From assembly GCF_003259955.1 (NCBI RefSeq), contig NZ_QLMK01000006.1, forward strand, positions 62,001 through 126,000: a stretch of DNA of 64,000 nucleotides. The letters are read 5' to 3'. The DNA comes from Falsochrobactrum ovis. GTDB lineage: Bacteria; Pseudomonadota; Alphaproteobacteria; Rhizobiales; Rhizobiaceae. The notes under the pieces were generated by a model. The model was given only the letters and a program-made list of their open reading frames with translations. It did no database searches and had not been told where the DNA came from. Shown here piece by piece: positions 1 through 11,000 of the stretch; within the stretch, counting starts at the first letter, position 1; each line of letters starts with the position of its first letter. Made by a program: the position numbers and the translations under genes.

Positions 1-70
1 CATACCTTATGGGTCGGAATGATGTTAAATAACAGGAAGAAAATTCTATTGGAAGCTGGAAGGCTAAAAA

Positions 71-703
71 TTATTTACTATTTTCCAATATGTGGCGGAT
101 TTTTTGCTGAAGAACAGGAACAACTTCTGCGTTAAACCAAGGATTGCGCTTTAGCCAACCGCTATTGCGCCACGAGGGATGCGGAAGAGGGAATATGATC
201 TGCCCCGCCTTATTGGGGGTGGCAATGAGGTCCTGCCAGTTCCGAACAGTGTCGGTCAGGCTTTTGTTCGGCCGATCTGGTAGATGATAGGCCAGTGCAT
301 ATTGCCCAATCACCAGTATAATTTCGAGCTGCGGCATCGATGCGAAAACGCGATCATGCCAAATTTGGCGACATTCCCGCCGCGGCGGAAGATCTCCACC
401 ATGCTTATCATAGCCGGGAAAGCAGAAGCCCATCGGAACAATTGCGAATAAGGACGGATCGTAAAATTCCTCGCGAGAGGTCCCCAGCCATTGCCGAAGC
501 CTATCGCCCGACGGGTCATTAAACGGTACAGAGCTATTATGAACTCGAATGCCCGGCGCTTGGCCGCAAATTGCAATGCGGGCTTGGGTTGAAACAATGC
601 AAACCGGATTAGGATCATGCGGCAAAGCCGGAAAGTGCTTCGGCTGGTCGCGGCATATACGGCAGGCCCGAATGGAGCGCTTGATCTCGCTCAAATCATC
701 CAT
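71..703 (-). CDS. Uracil-DNA glycosylase superfamily protein (family 4-like, 4Fe-4S)
   Basis: A 210-residue protein. The N-terminal CRIC pair (Cys14, Cys17) and a later pair, Cys94 and Cys111 (CX16C), match the four cluster ligands of family 4 uracil-DNA glycosylases. The GQAPG motif (residues 47-51) is the uracil-binding/water-activating loop and the C-terminal HPSWRN stretch matches the H-P-S motif of the superfamily. In family members this removes uracil from DNA and starts base excision repair. The neighbouring nuclease gene lies 18 bp upstream on the same strand, so the two could be cotranscribed. The exact subfamily is not certain, because motif A differs from the textbook GEAPG form. 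Confidence 0.82.
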   Translation of the reverse strand: MDDLSEIKRSIRACRICRDQPKHFPALPHDPNPVCIVSTQARIAICGQAPGIRVHNSSVPFNDPSGDRLRQWLGTSREEFYDPSLFAIVPMGFCFPGYDKHGGDLPPRRECRQIWHDRVFASMPQLEIILVIGQYALAYHLPDRPNKSLTDTVRNWQDLIATPNKAGQIIFPLPHPSWRNSGWLKRNPWFNAEVVPVLQQKIRHILENSK

Positions 704-721
704 AAATTCGCTTTCACTTCG

Positions 722-1372
722 CTAGCGGGATATTAGTTCCAGAATATGTGTCTTAATATAGTAAACCCATTTCGAAATTGCAGCGGAGAAGGATTCAGTT
801 GAATCAATGCCTGGCTGACGATTTGCTTTATTCTGGGCGCGCCATTGAGAAGGGCGTTCGAATTCGCCACTCCACAATCCGCGCTTTGCTCGCCGCGCAA
901 TAATTTCTTCATTGCGATAATCGCCATAAGAAAGCGCCCAGCCATTCTCCACAAGCCATGCATTTATATCTTTTTCCGATTTAAAACATCGGCCCAAATC
1001 ACGTTTATATCGGTCGGCGCCATCAATTTCGCACCGAATCACCGTGTTGCCGATTTCATTTTGAAGCGCTTTTTTAACTTCTCGACCGCAATCATATGGT
1101 TTCCCATCCCTATGGCAGGTCTGGTTAAGTTCAGCGGCATCGATTCCCAACAAACGTACATGTCGATTGCGTATTACCAATGTGTCGCCATCGATAATAC
1201 GCGGCGTACCCACGAGAGAATCGGTGGAATCTGATGAGGAGTCGAGGGCAAAAATTGCCGCAATCAAACCAGAAAAAATGAATAAAGTCAGTAAGATATC
1301 AAAGAGTTTTATATTTTTGATTGGGCGTTTTCTTCGATAATATTTTTGGCTAGTGCCGCGCACCCGTTTCAT
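722..1372 (-). CDS. Thermonuclease (SNase-like) family protein, membrane-anchored
   Basis: A 216-residue protein. A basic N-terminus and one hydrophobic segment (about residues 22-43) suggest a signal anchor, placing the nuclease domain in the periplasm. Residues about 55-175 are a staphylococcal-nuclease fold: IIDGDT at the start, then RLLGIDAAE, and the DRYKRDLGRC segment carrying the family's charged residues. Family members cleave DNA or RNA with calcium. The last 40 residues show no recognised domain. The substrate here is not known. Confidence 0.82.
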   Translation of the reverse strand: MKRVRGTSQKYYRRKRPIKNIKLFDILLTLFIFSGLIAAIFALDSSSDSTDSLVGTPRIIDGDTLVIRNRHVRLLGIDAAELNQTCHRDGKPYDCGREVKKALQNEIGNTVIRCEIDGADRYKRDLGRCFKSEKDINAWLVENGWALSYGDYRNEEIIARRAKRGLWSGEFERPSQWRAQNKANRQPGIDSTESFSAAISKWVYYIKTHILELISR

Positions 1373-1796
1373 TGAATAATCCTAAAAAGCACTTTTCTAT
1401 ATGGGCTAAAGCAATTTGACGCCAGCTAGCAACTATAGGGTGATTTAAACATAGAAAGTGAAGGTGGATTTTGTGGTGATTACGCAACAGTGGAACGCAA
1501 TGCGGTCGGTTTCTGCTCGGACAATGGTTTTTGCCCATTTCCCGCCACAAAGCAGCTCCACCCGTTATAGGCGAAAGATTTAGTAAGCGGGGATGTAATC
1601 TTGCGACGGATCAGGAAAGACAGACAAGGCGGATTTGCAAGTATTTTTCTTGTGAATAGCACTGAAAATGCTCGTTTCCCTGTTTTGATCGTGGACAAAG
1701 GAATAGCTTTTTTCAGTCAAATTCGCGACTTAGTCCTGTCTCAATGCCAAGTTATGATCCCGGTTAACCTATTCCTCTTTGTGAAAGACCAGCGTC
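1373..1796. other. Divergent intergenic region between the nuclease gene and exoR
   Basis: A gap of 424 bp between two divergent genes, so both promoters should lie here. I see no convincing small gene: the short open frames inside lack ribosome sites and family signatures. I could not assign a -35/-10 pair with confidence. In rhizobia the exoR promoter is controlled by the ExoS-ChvI system, so a ChvI-type site is possible, but I did not identify one. Confidence 0.4.
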
Positions 1797-2591
1797 GTGA
1801 TGCGTAATCGCAGTTTTTCATACCCACTCATAGCGCTGGCGCTAGGACTTACAGTCATGTGTAACAGCGCCGGGGCTTTTGATTTGAAAGACGATACGGA
1901 AGAATCGCGCAGTCCGTTCGAGGTCTTCAAATTTGGTTTTTCTGCTTATAAAAACGGGCATAAGGATGAGGCGGTCAAAGCGCTTCGTTATGCAGCCGAT
2001 CACGGCCACCAAGGCGCCAAATGGAAGCTCGCACGTATGTATGCTGAGGGCGATGGCGTGGTGGAAAATGATCTCGAAGCTTTCAAAATATTTGAAAAAA
2101 TCGTTCGTGACGGCGCTGAGCCTGGCTCTGAAAATGAATCCTATGTTGCCGACGCTTTGGTTGCTCTCGCAGGCTATTTGAAAGATGGAATTTCAGGTAC
2201 GCCTATAAAACCCAATCCCCGTGCTGCACGGGAATTATATGTTCAGGCTGCATCTAATTTTGGCGATGCTGCCGCCCAGTTTGAACTTGGAAGAATGCTT
2301 CTTCTAGGTGAGGGCGGTGAGAAGAACGCGGTCCAAGCAGCCCGTTGGTTTCAACTGGCTGCACGCAAGGGTAACGCTAGCGCGCAGGCCATGCTTGGCA
2401 ATATGCTGTTTCAGGCAGGAAAAACTGTTCGCGGATTGGCGATGTTGACGGCAGCTTTCGAACGTTGCTCCTCAGATGATTGCGTCTGGATCCGCGATAT
2501 GCAGGAGCAAGCTTTCTCAGTGGCCGGCGAAGCCGACCGCCGTAATGCGGTGGCTCTTGCAAGCGACTATATGAGCGATGGCGGTTTTTAA
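1797..2591 (+). CDS. exoR: ExoR, periplasmic Sel1-repeat regulator of the ExoS/ChvI (BvrS/BvrR) system
   Basis: A 264-residue protein with an N-terminal signal peptide ending near SAGAFD, followed by Sel1/TPR-like repeats (for example AYKNGHKDEAVKALRYAAD and AAQFELGRMLLLGEGG). The sequence follows rhizobial ExoR along its length, including the AFKIFEKI and QEQAFSVAGEADRR segments. In Sinorhizobium, ExoR binds and restrains the ExoS sensor kinase in the periplasm and so controls exopolysaccharide, motility and host-adaptation genes; that role is inferred here. GTG at 1797 and ATG at 1800 are both possible starts and neither has a clear ribosome site. The adjacent convergent xthA is the usual rhizobial neighbour. 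Confidence 0.88.
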   Translation: MMRNRSFSYPLIALALGLTVMCNSAGAFDLKDDTEESRSPFEVFKFGFSAYKNGHKDEAVKALRYAADHGHQGAKWKLARMYAEGDGVVENDLEAFKIFEKIVRDGAEPGSENESYVADALVALAGYLKDGISGTPIKPNPRAARELYVQAASNFGDAAAQFELGRMLLLGEGGEKNAVQAARWFQLAARKGNASAQAMLGNMLFQAGKTVRGLAMLTAAFERCSSDDCVWIRDMQEQAFSVAGEADRRNAVALASDYMSDGGF

Positions 2592-2621
2592 TCCTTAGCG
2601 GAATTAAACCCGCTCAATACT

Positions 2622-3404
2622 CTACAAAGAAAACGTTGCGATCACCGGCACATGATCAGACGGTCTTTCCCAAGCACGAACGTGCTTTTCCACATCTGCG
2701 GACACGAGCAAATCGGCAGCTTCGGGCGAGAGCATCAAATGATCGATGCGTATGCCATTGTTTTTCGGCCAAGCTCCCGCCTGATAATCCCAGAATGAGT
2801 AAATACCGTCATCGTCATTGGTTGCCCGAACGGCGTCGGTAAATCCAAGATTTTCAAGCCGGCGAAATGCCTGCCGCGACTGCGGCTGATAAAGGGCGTC
2901 ATTGACCCACAGATCGGGATTTTTTGCGTCTTCCGGTTCAGGGATGACGTTATAATCGCCTGCAAGGACCAACGGTTCCTCAAGCTCAAGCCGAGCTTTT
3001 GCCCAAGCTTCAAATCGCTGCATCCAAGACAATTTATAAGTGAATTTTTCCGTATTGATCGGGTTTCCGTTTGGCAGATAGAGTGAAACCACCCGCACGA
3101 CGCCTTTGGACGTGGAAAACACGGCTTCTATAAAACGAGCTTGCTCGTCACCATCGTCGCCCGGAAGCCCCCGAATGATCTCATCGGGAGACTTTTTTGA
3201 CAAAATGGCAACGCCGTTAAAGCCCTTTTGCCCATGGGTCTCTACATGATATCCAAGAGCTTCAATTTCGAGGCGCGGAAAGAGCTCGTCAACCGATTTT
3301 ATCTCTTGCAGGCAGGCAATATCAGGCTCTGATTCCTTTAGCCAGTGCTGAAGATTCTCAAGACGCGCTTTAACGCCGTTAATATTCCATGTCGCGATTT
3401 TCAT
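2622..3404 (-). CDS. xthA: Exodeoxyribonuclease III
   Basis: A 260-residue member of the exonuclease/endonuclease/phosphatase superfamily. Visible active-site motifs are the N-terminal WNINGVKAR, CLQEIK (metal-binding Glu), GDYNVIPEPED (catalytic Asp/Asn) and the C-terminal SDHVPV (catalytic His). It cleaves DNA at abasic sites and degrades 3' ends in base excision repair, a step downstream of glycosylases such as the one at the start of the window. Length is normal. It is convergent with exoR, with only 30 bp between the stops. Confidence 0.95.
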   Translation of the reverse strand: MKIATWNINGVKARLENLQHWLKESEPDIACLQEIKSVDELFPRLEIEALGYHVETHGQKGFNGVAILSKKSPDEIIRGLPGDDGDEQARFIEAVFSTSKGVVRVVSLYLPNGNPINTEKFTYKLSWMQRFEAWAKARLELEEPLVLAGDYNVIPEPEDAKNPDLWVNDALYQPQSRQAFRRLENLGFTDAVRATNDDDGIYSFWDYQAGAWPKNNGIRIDHLMLSPEAADLLVSADVEKHVRAWERPSDHVPVIATFSL

Positions 3405-3554
3405 AACTAACTTGATTAAGCCGAGTTCACCCTAAGGGCAAGCGCCTCAGTTTTCGTTAACAGAAATTAGCGGCGCAGATTTTTCTTGGCAAAAGCTTTG
3501 AATAGAGCGTTTGACTACCTATTTCTCTAGCAACCACAAGCAGCAGGAGTCGGC

Positions 3555-4261
3555 ATGTTTGATGCAAAAAAAGCTTCTAGATCAGTTTCTAGGGTCCCAA
3601 ATACCGGGAATGTCGGGCAGCATCCGCGACAAAGCCGGACAAGCCAGTGAGCTTGCAAAACGAAATCCTTTGGCGACCGGTGCTTTAGCCGCTGCAATTT
3701 TGGGCACTAAAACCGGGCGGAAATTAGCGGGCAATGTAGCAAAGGTTGGCGGTGTCGCTGCGATAGCGGGCTTAGGCTATCTTGCTTACAAAAATTATAA
3801 ATCCGGCCAAGCGCCTGAAACTGTTCAACCCAAGGAAAACGCGCTCGAAACCATTTCGCTGCCGCCGGCAGAATCACCTTTTCATCCGCAATCGCCCGAA
3901 ATGAGCAATAGTTTTGCACTCACCCTCATTCAGGCCATGATCGCCGCCGCAAAGGCAGACGGGCATATTTGATGATGTTGAACGCGCCAAGATCATGGAA
4001 AAGGTGGCGGTTTCTGGATTGGATCATGAAGCCGAGGATTTTCTGGAAAAAGAATTGGCAAATCCAGTTGATCTTGATGAACTGGTTGCGGCTGCGCGCA
4101 CCGAAGAACAAAAAGTTGAGCTTTATACGGCTTCTCGCCTTGCAATAGATCCAGACAATCGCGCAGAACGTGGTTATCTTGATATGTTGGCCGGAAGGCT
4201 GGGTCTGCCGGACGCTCTGATCGATCACATTGATGCGACCGTTTCTGCTGCGAAGGAATAA
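3555..4261 (+). pseudogene. DUF533 (YebE-like) inner-membrane protein gene with two frameshifts
   Basis: Three overlapping frames together give one DUF533/YebE-type protein. The expected start is ATG 3555, preceded by GGAG, reading MFDAKK; a run of seven A (3566-3572) then shifts the frame, and six A would continue into LLDQFLG. The middle part runs through a glycine/alanine-rich membrane stretch to IQAMIAAAKADGHI, where TTT at 3968-3970 brings an in-frame TGA; two T would give GHIDDVERAKIMEKV, which continues in the third frame to 4261 as the TerB-like C-terminal domain. The ATG at 3562 could rescue the first break but not the second. Either the gene is decaying or the assembly has two homopolymer errors. 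Confidence 0.8.
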
Positions 4262-4262
4262 A

Positions 4263-4290
4263 AAAGCCGGCTGTGAATACAGCCGACTTT
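4263..4290. terminator. Bidirectional hairpin terminator between the DUF533 gene and erpA
   Basis: AAGCCGGCTGT pairs with ACAGCCGACTT across a GAAT loop, with A and T runs on the two sides. It sits between two convergent genes, so it can stop transcription from both directions. Confidence 0.65.
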
Positions 4291-4295
4291 ACTTT

Positions 4296-4622
4296 TTAAA
4301 TGGCAAAACTGGTGCCGCAGCCACAAGAGGCTGTGGCGTTGGGATTGCGGATCTGAAATGATTGCCCCATCAGATCGTCAACGAAATCAATCACCGAACC
4401 ATCCAAATAAGGAACGGAAATTGAATCGATAAAAACCTTCGCTCCGAGTTTTTCGATGACCAAATCATCGTCATTTTGTTCGTTTACGAGGTCATATTTA
4501 TAGGAGAAACCCGAACAGCCGCCGCCCTCAACAGAAACGCGTAATGCGGTTTTGTCTGGATCTGCGCTGATAATCTTGGCAATCCGCTTAGCTGCGGATT
4601 CGGAAACCGTGATGTTTGTCAT
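4296..4622 (-). CDS. erpA: Iron-sulfur cluster insertion protein ErpA (A-type carrier)
   Basis: A 108-residue HesB/IscA-type protein. The three cluster-binding cysteines are present: Cys36 in GGGCSGF, and Cys100 and Cys102 in SCGCG close to the C-terminus. A-type carriers receive Fe-S clusters from the Suf or Isc scaffold and deliver them to apoproteins. The Suf machinery lies at the far end of this window. The location next to dgt and argS is the usual rhizobial one, where the gene is annotated erpA; A-type carriers are hard to tell apart by sequence alone. Confidence 0.87.
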   Translation of the reverse strand: MTNITVSESAAKRIAKIISADPDKTALRVSVEGGGCSGFSYKYDLVNEQNDDDLVIEKLGAKVFIDSISVPYLDGSVIDFVDDLMGQSFQIRNPNATASCGCGTSFAI

Positions 4623-4780
4623 CTAAATTGTCCGCTTGCGGTAGCGATGGTCGCACTGATATCGCACGAACTTAACATCGCCTATTTGTTCTCATTCCTT
4701 GATAGCTAAGAACGCGAGTGAAGGAAGTCAATCTTAAAGCCTTTATGGCTTAATCATATTACAGTGAGGAATTCTCAGCA

Positions 4781-5986
4781 ATGTCACTGGATGGAATTGG
4801 TTTCGGCTATCGACCGCGAGCGCCTTTCGCGTGTGATCCTGCAAATAGCCGTGGACGCCTGTTTGAGGAACCGCAAAGCGCAACCCGAACGCCGTTCCAG
4901 CGGGATCGAGATCGCATCATCCACTCAAACGCGTTTAGGCGGCTTAAACATAAGACGCAGGTTTTCATCGCCCATGAGGGCGATCATTATCGAACGAGGC
5001 TGACCCATACAATCGAGGTGGCGCAGATCGCGCGCGCCCTAGCGCGGGCTTTGCGTTTGGATGAAGATCTCGCTGAAGCAGTGGCGCTGGTCCACGACTT
5101 TGGTCATACGCCTTTTGGTCATACCGGCGAAGACGCTTTGAATGAGTGTATGGAAGCCTATGGCGGCTTTGATCACAATGCTCAATCACTTCGATTGGTG
5201 ACAAAACTTGAACATCGTTATGCCGATTTCGATGGCCTTAATCTTTCTTGGGAAACCTTGGAAGGTTTGGTCAAACACAACGGCCCATTGCTAGGCTCTG
5301 CGGCCACAGACACTATATCGGTCCCGCAACCAATCCTTGATTTCAATCAGCGTTATGACCTCGAACTGGAGCGATTTGCGAGTTTGGAAGCGCAATGTGC
5401 CGCTATTGCTGATGATATTGCATATAATGCCCACGACATTGATGATGGTTTGCGTTCTGGGCTGCTAACGCTTGATGACCTCACCGAAGTGCCGCTTACC
5501 AACAGAATTTTAAATATGGTTTGGCAACGCTATCCAGAACTTGATCCGATTCGGGCGGGCCACGAATTGGTCCGCAGGCAGATTACCATGATGGTAGAAG
5601 ATGTCATTGCAGAATCCCAACGGCGTATTGCATCTGCTAGCCCATCTGACGTGGAAAGCGTACGCGGGCAAACTCATGCCCTTGTTGGTTTTTCGAAGAA
5701 TATGCAAACCGATGAAAAAGCGCTTAAAGCCTTTCTTTTCAAAAACCTTTATTTCCACCCCAGCGTGACGGTTCGTCGAGAGGCTGCCGATAAAATTGTT
5801 CGCGATTTGTTTGATGCATGTTTCAATAAGCCAGCGATTATGCCGCCTGAATGGTGCGCGGATTGTGAAGCGCTGGACGAAGCCGGGCGAGCGCGCCGTG
5901 TCGCGGATTATCTGGCAGGTATGACCGATAATTATGCGGTGCGTGAACACCGACGACTGTTTGACCATACACCCGATTTAGCTTAA
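4781..5986 (+). CDS. dgt: Deoxyguanosinetriphosphate triphosphohydrolase-like protein
   Basis: A 401-residue HD-domain phosphohydrolase. The metal-binding HD signature is visible as [19 protein letters not shown] and the downstream [13 protein letters not shown]. The early [13 protein letters not shown] segment is typical of the dGTPase type 2 family, whose members hydrolyse dNTPs to nucleoside and triphosphate and so influence dNTP pools. ATG 4781 fits the family N-terminus. It diverges from erpA and stops 114 bp before the chosen argS start, so cotranscription with argS is likely. Confidence 0.92.
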   Translation: MSLDGIGFGYRPRAPFACDPANSRGRLFEEPQSATRTPFQRDRDRIIHSNAFRRLKHKTQVFIAHEGDHYRTRLTHTIEVAQIARALARALRLDEDLAEAVALVHDFGHTPFGHTGEDALNECMEAYGGFDHNAQSLRLVTKLEHRYADFDGLNLSWETLEGLVKHNGPLLGSAATDTISVPQPILDFNQRYDLELERFASLEAQCAAIADDIAYNAHDIDDGLRSGLLTLDDLTEVPLTNRILNMVWQRYPELDPIRAGHELVRRQITMMVEDVIAESQRRIASASPSDVESVRGQTHALVGFSKNMQTDEKALKAFLFKNLYFHPSVTVRREAADKIVRDLFDACFNKPAIMPPEWCADCEALDEAGRARRVADYLAGMTDNYAVREHRRLFDHTPDLA

Positions 5987-6100
5987 TCGGTGCAACAAGA
6001 GCTGGTTTCGAAGTCATTGATTATTGAAGCGCCAGCAGTTTTTCTCAAGAGCCGACGCCGGAACAAAGCCCAGCCGGATGAACGCCTGACAGGACGAACC

Positions 6101-7858
6101 ATGAATATCTTTGCTGATTTCGATGCACGTATCAAAAAAACGTTACAAGGCATTGATTTAAAAACAAAAGACGGAGCTGCTCCTGATTTAACAAGAGTGA
6201 GTGTTGAACCCCCGCGTGATGCGTCCCATGGGGATGTTGCCACAAATGCTGCGATGGTTCTGTCTAAGGCTGTTGGTCAAAACCCACGTGAACTGGCAGG
6301 AAAAATAGCAGACGCCTTGAGCGCTGATCCGGATATTGAGTCGGTCGAAGTAGCTGGACCAGGCTTCATCAATTTGCGTTTGAAACATGGATATTGGCAG
6401 CGCCAGCTCAATGAAATGTTGAGCGCTGGAACTTCGTTTGGTCGATCGCAAATTGGTCACGGAACCAAGGTGAATGTCGAATATGTTTCGGCTAATCCCA
6501 CCGGCCCGATGCATGTCGGTCACTGCCGTGGCGCTGTCGTTGGCGATGTGTTGGCCAATCTGTTGAAATTTGCGGGCTATGATGTCGTCAAGGAATATTA
6601 CATCAATGATGCGGGTGCGCAGATTGATGTTCTCGCACGTTCCGTATTGCTGCGTTATCGCGAGGCATTAGGAGAAGATATCGGCGAAATTCCCGCTGGA
6701 CTTTACCCGGGCGACTATCTGGTTCCTGTCGGGCAGCAGCTTGCTTCCGAATTCGGGCGGTCTTTGCTGGAAATGCCGGAAGATCAGGCAATTCCCCTTA
6801 TCAAGGACCGGACGATTGATGCGATGATGGCGATGATCCGCGCTGATCTTGATGCGCTGAATGTCCATCATGATGTTTTTTATTCAGAGCGCACCCTTCA
6901 TGCAGATCATGCGCGGGCCATTCGCAGCGCAATCAACGATCTAACGCTGAAAGGCCATGTTTATAAAGGCAAGCTGCCACCACCAAAGGGACAGGTTCCG
7001 GAAGAATGGGAAGATCGCGAACAGACGCTGTTTCGTTCAACGGAAGTTGGCGATGATATCGACCGCCCTTTGATGAAATCTGACGGAGAATTCACTTATT
7101 TTGCGGCGGATGTGGCGTATTTTAAGGATAAATATGATCGCGGTTTCCGGGAGATGATCTATGTCCTTGGCGCAGATCACGGCGGCTATGTAAAACGTCT
7201 TGAGGCGGTTGCGCAGGCCGTATCTGACGGAAAGGCCAAACTTACAGTGTTGCTGTGCCAACTGGTGAAACTTTTCCGCGATGGCGAGCCGGTTCGTATG
7301 TCAAAACGGGCAGGGGAGTTTATTACCCTGCGTGATGTGGTGGACGAAGTCGGCAGAGATCCAGTTCGCTTCATGATGCTCTATCGCAAGAGTGACGCAC
7401 CGCTGGATTTCGATTTTGCAAAGGTCACAGAGCAATCCAAGGATAATCCGGTATTTTACGTGCAATATGCATCAGCACGTTGCCATTCGGTTTTCCGTCA
7501 GGCTGCGGATCAATTGGGCTTATCGGATTTAGACCGCACTTCGATGGCCGCAAATTTTGACAGGCTGACGGATGAGAGCGAAATAGCCCTCGTGCGTAAG
7601 CTGGCTGAATATCCGCGTCTGATTGAAACTGCGGCCCATCATCAAGAGCCGCATCGCCTGGCATTTTACCTTTATGATCTGGCCAGCGCGTTTCATTCGC
7701 AGTGGAATAAAGGTACAGAAAACCCAGACTTACGTTTTATTAAGGTTAACGATCCAAACTTGACACTAGCAAGGCTAGGGCTTGTGCAGGTTGTTTCCGA
7801 TGTGCTGACGTCCGGTTTGACTATAATCGGTGCGGATGCTCCAACGGAAATGCGCTAA
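6101..7858 (+). CDS. argS: Arginyl-tRNA synthetase
   Basis: A 585-residue class I synthetase. The HIGH-type motif reads PTGPMHVGH and the KMSKS-type motif reads [10 protein letters not shown]. The N-terminal Arg-S additional domain and the C-terminal DALR anticodon-binding domain are both present. The frame is open from 5990, but ATG 6101 gives the family N-terminus ([13 protein letters not shown]), and the upstream 37 codons look non-conserved. It charges tRNA-Arg with arginine in the cytoplasm. Confidence 0.95.
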   Translation: MNIFADFDARIKKTLQGIDLKTKDGAAPDLTRVSVEPPRDASHGDVATNAAMVLSKAVGQNPRELAGKIADALSADPDIESVEVAGPGFINLRLKHGYWQRQLNEMLSAGTSFGRSQIGHGTKVNVEYVSANPTGPMHVGHCRGAVVGDVLANLLKFAGYDVVKEYYINDAGAQIDVLARSVLLRYREALGEDIGEIPAGLYPGDYLVPVGQQLASEFGRSLLEMPEDQAIPLIKDRTIDAMMAMIRADLDALNVHHDVFYSERTLHADHARAIRSAINDLTLKGHVYKGKLPPPKGQVPEEWEDREQTLFRSTEVGDDIDRPLMKSDGEFTYFAADVAYFKDKYDRGFREMIYVLGADHGGYVKRLEAVAQAVSDGKAKLTVLLCQLVKLFRDGEPVRMSKRAGEFITLRDVVDEVGRDPVRFMMLYRKSDAPLDFDFAKVTEQSKDNPVFYVQYASARCHSVFRQAADQLGLSDLDRTSMAANFDRLTDESEIALVRKLAEYPRLIETAAHHQEPHRLAFYLYDLASAFHSQWNKGTENPDLRFIKVNDPNLTLARLGLVQVVSDVLTSGLTIIGADAPTEMR

Positions 7859-7918
7859 GACTGTAGAGTTATGGCAAGTTCAACAAGTTGAGCTTACGTG
7901 GCTGGAAAGTCGAAAGTT

Positions 7919-7952
7919 GGAAGATCAATCTCTTACTGATCATTGATCTTCC
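7919..7952 (+). terminator. Hairpin downstream of argS
   Basis: GGAAGATCAAT pairs perfectly with ATTGATCTTCC over 11 bp, with a 12-base loop. It is followed by TTCTGG, not a real U-run, so it may be a weak terminator, an mRNA 3' protection structure or part of the leader of the next gene. Confidence 0.45.
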
Positions 7953-8057
7953 TTCTGGCGCCGCGGAACTACCGTCAACTTTTGCACACATTGCCTAGCT
8001 AGAACATAGTGTGTGAAGACGTCTTTTGGCGTCCAGGGTTGAGTTAGGAACCACGTC

Positions 8058-11000
8058 ATGACGGATAGCAGTGCCACCCCCCGTAATAACGGTGAGCCTC
8101 CGCTGCACGAAGATGATCCGCTAATGGAGCTGTCGCGGATTTTAGATTTCGGCGTGAGCGCTGAAGATAATGCTGCGCGCCGTTCGGATCCAGAATTCGG
8201 TTCCGCGCATGATGCTCTTTCTTTTGATGCAGCTTTAGAGCTCGAAAGAGAACTTCTCGGCGATTTCGCTGATTTTTCAGAGCGTGGACAAGAGAATCAA
8301 CCACAGCCAGCATCAGCAGATTTTTCTCCATCCAGCTCAACATCGTTCGAAGATATTTCATTTGCCAGCGAAGAATCTTCCTTTGCTGAAAACGAATTCG
8401 CTTCGGCCCTTGAGCACGAGCTTGATCTGCATATGGAAGAGTTTGATTTGAATGCGGATGCGGGCCAGTTCACCGACCCGCTAGCATCAAATCAACCTTT
8501 GAATTTTGATCAGAACGAGATTTTTGAGACCGAGCAACAGCCGGAAGTTTTCTCGCAAAATCCCTTCGATTCAGAGCCAGGCTCGGCAATTGGTTCTCCA
8601 AACTTTACTCCTGACTTGTCGTTTGAGGATGATTATTCCTCTGAATTTTCCACTGAATGGGATCATGCCCGGCCTGAAGACGCACATTCAGCATATTTGA
8701 ATGAGCCCCATCAGGCCCAATCGGATACGGTTCAATCCGCTCCCGCACTTTCATTGGAAGAAGAGCTTCAGAACTTGCTTTTTGGTGATGAACCGATTGC
8801 ACCTGAAACGCCATCCTTCGAAGAAGTGCAGCCAGATCTGTCATCAGAGCTAGGAGGTTCCGCGGAACCTCCGCTGGCAGAACAATTTTTCTCGGAACAT
8901 CGGGAATGGGCAGAGCCGCATGACATTCTGAATAAAAGTGAAGCGTTTACTTTCGAACCCGAATCGGAAGTCACCGCCACTGAGACCGCTGAGACCGCTG
9001 AGATACAATCTGCGCCCGACGCTCATCAGGATGATTTTGGTGCGAGCAGCTCAACTTTGGCTTCTGATGCGCCGGTATATCCGCATTATCCGCGTGGAAA
9101 CTTTTCTCCCAATAGTCCAGTCACCGGTCTCCTCGCGCCAGAACCTCCTCACATTGATAGCCACAGTGATGGAAACATTGATAGCGCGGAAGATGATCTT
9201 TCTTTTGGTGAGGAATTTGCGCTTGATCTCGATCTAGCGCTGCAACGAAGCTCTGCCGATCAGCCCGATCAGGACCACGAGATGGCTGGTTTTGATGAAT
9301 TCAACCTCAATGTGGATGATTTTGGATTTGAAGCATCTGGTGACAATTCTGACTCTGGCGCGGAGCCAGTTGAAGAGCAGTTGCTTTTTGATAGTGGTGA
9401 CTTGCTCAGCTTCGATGATTTGGATTTGAGCGAGGAAGAGGGCACCGACATCCCGCAAAATGTCGAACAATATGCTCACGCGACCTATTCCGATAATGCC
9501 GAATCACCCGATCTCGTCTTTAGTTCCAGCTTTGACAAGCAGGCGCCGGAGATTGAAACGATCAGTGTGGGTGAAACTAAGGTTGAGCAAACTCACGCAC
9601 TCGACCTGCCGGAAATCCCTTATGAAGAAGAGGATAAAAACACTGGGCTTTCTGACCTGGAAGCGGAATTTGCTGAGGTTTTCAACACGATAGACATTGA
9701 AGAACCGCAGCCGCACACTGATAGCCCAAGCGAAGCTGATCGGGCGTTCGAGGATATTTTCCGCGAAAATGCTACTTCCTATTTAGCGGCTGGCGCTGTT
9801 GCCGGTGCTGCAATGGGTGCTTCGGCTGCTTCTTCCGGTCTAGCTCGCGGGGCAGCGCCCGCAGACACGCAAGCCGCGTCCGTCAATAACGCAACCAATG
9901 ACGATTTCTATAATCATTGGGCCGCATCCGGTGCGCAAACCACACCAATTTCTGAATTGCGTGAGCATCCATCTCAGATAGAGCAAGGTGAGGAAGATCT
10001 TGGCAGCGCTGCTGAGGCCTATCGCAATAGGCCGGTCAGAGGTCGCCGTGGTCTGATTGTAGCGAGCATTGCCGGCGCGGCTGTGCTCGTCGGCGGTATC
10101 GGTTATCACTTGCTTGCTGGTGGAGGATCGGGCGAACCGGTTATTGTCCGCGCAAGCGATCAACCGGTTAAGGTTCAGCCGGAGAATCCTGGCGGTGTCA
10201 CCGTGCCGAATCAGGATAAGGCCGTTTATGACCGCGTAGCAGGAACCTTGCCGGGTAGCCCGGAACAAAAGTCGTTGATCGCTTCTGGCGAAGAACCGGT
10301 TGATTTGGCAGCGTCTCAAGATTTTTCGCCCACTGTTGACGATGTAGATGAGCCGATTGCATCGTCGCAATCAAATTCCGAAGCCGAGGCTCCACTGATC
10401 CGTCCGCGCGAAGTTGAAACCATGATTGTCCGCCCCGATGGATCAATCATGAGGCCTCAGCTCCATACCACGGCGGCCGCCGATCAGGCCCCACCAGCTG
10501 AACCAGATGCAAGCGTATCGTCTGATGCGCCGCTTATCAGCCCACCGGCAGAGACTGACCAAATAGCTGATCTTGCTGCCGGAAATGATATCCCAGCTGC
10601 AAATATCCCTGCCGCAAATGACGAAGCACCGGCATTGGCAGCAGATGCCGAAACAACCGCTCCGACTGACACTGCGGTGCAGCCTCAGTTGCCGATCAGG
10701 CCTCCGCTGGTGCCATCACGCCCGGCGCAGCAGCCAACCAATGTGGTGGGCAATGTAGCGCAACGGACACAGCAAACAGCCCAAGCCCCGGCAGAAACAC
10801 AAGTAGCGTCGGCTGCTGGTGTGGGCGGATATTTCGTCCAGATTGCATCGCAGCCAACCCCTGAGCTGGCCCAGAAATCCTACGCTAATATGGCGCAGCG
10901 TTATGGGAACGTCATCGGTGGTCGCGCGATAGATATTAAGCGCGCAGAGATACCAAATAAGGGCACCTATTATCGAGTTCGTGTTCAGGCAGGCACGAGG

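Noticed and set aside
8980-9003. Short tandem repeat (GAGACCGCT units) within the SPOR gene
   Set aside because: Only two to three units that encode a Thr-Ala-Glu repeat in a disordered arm; not a repeat array.
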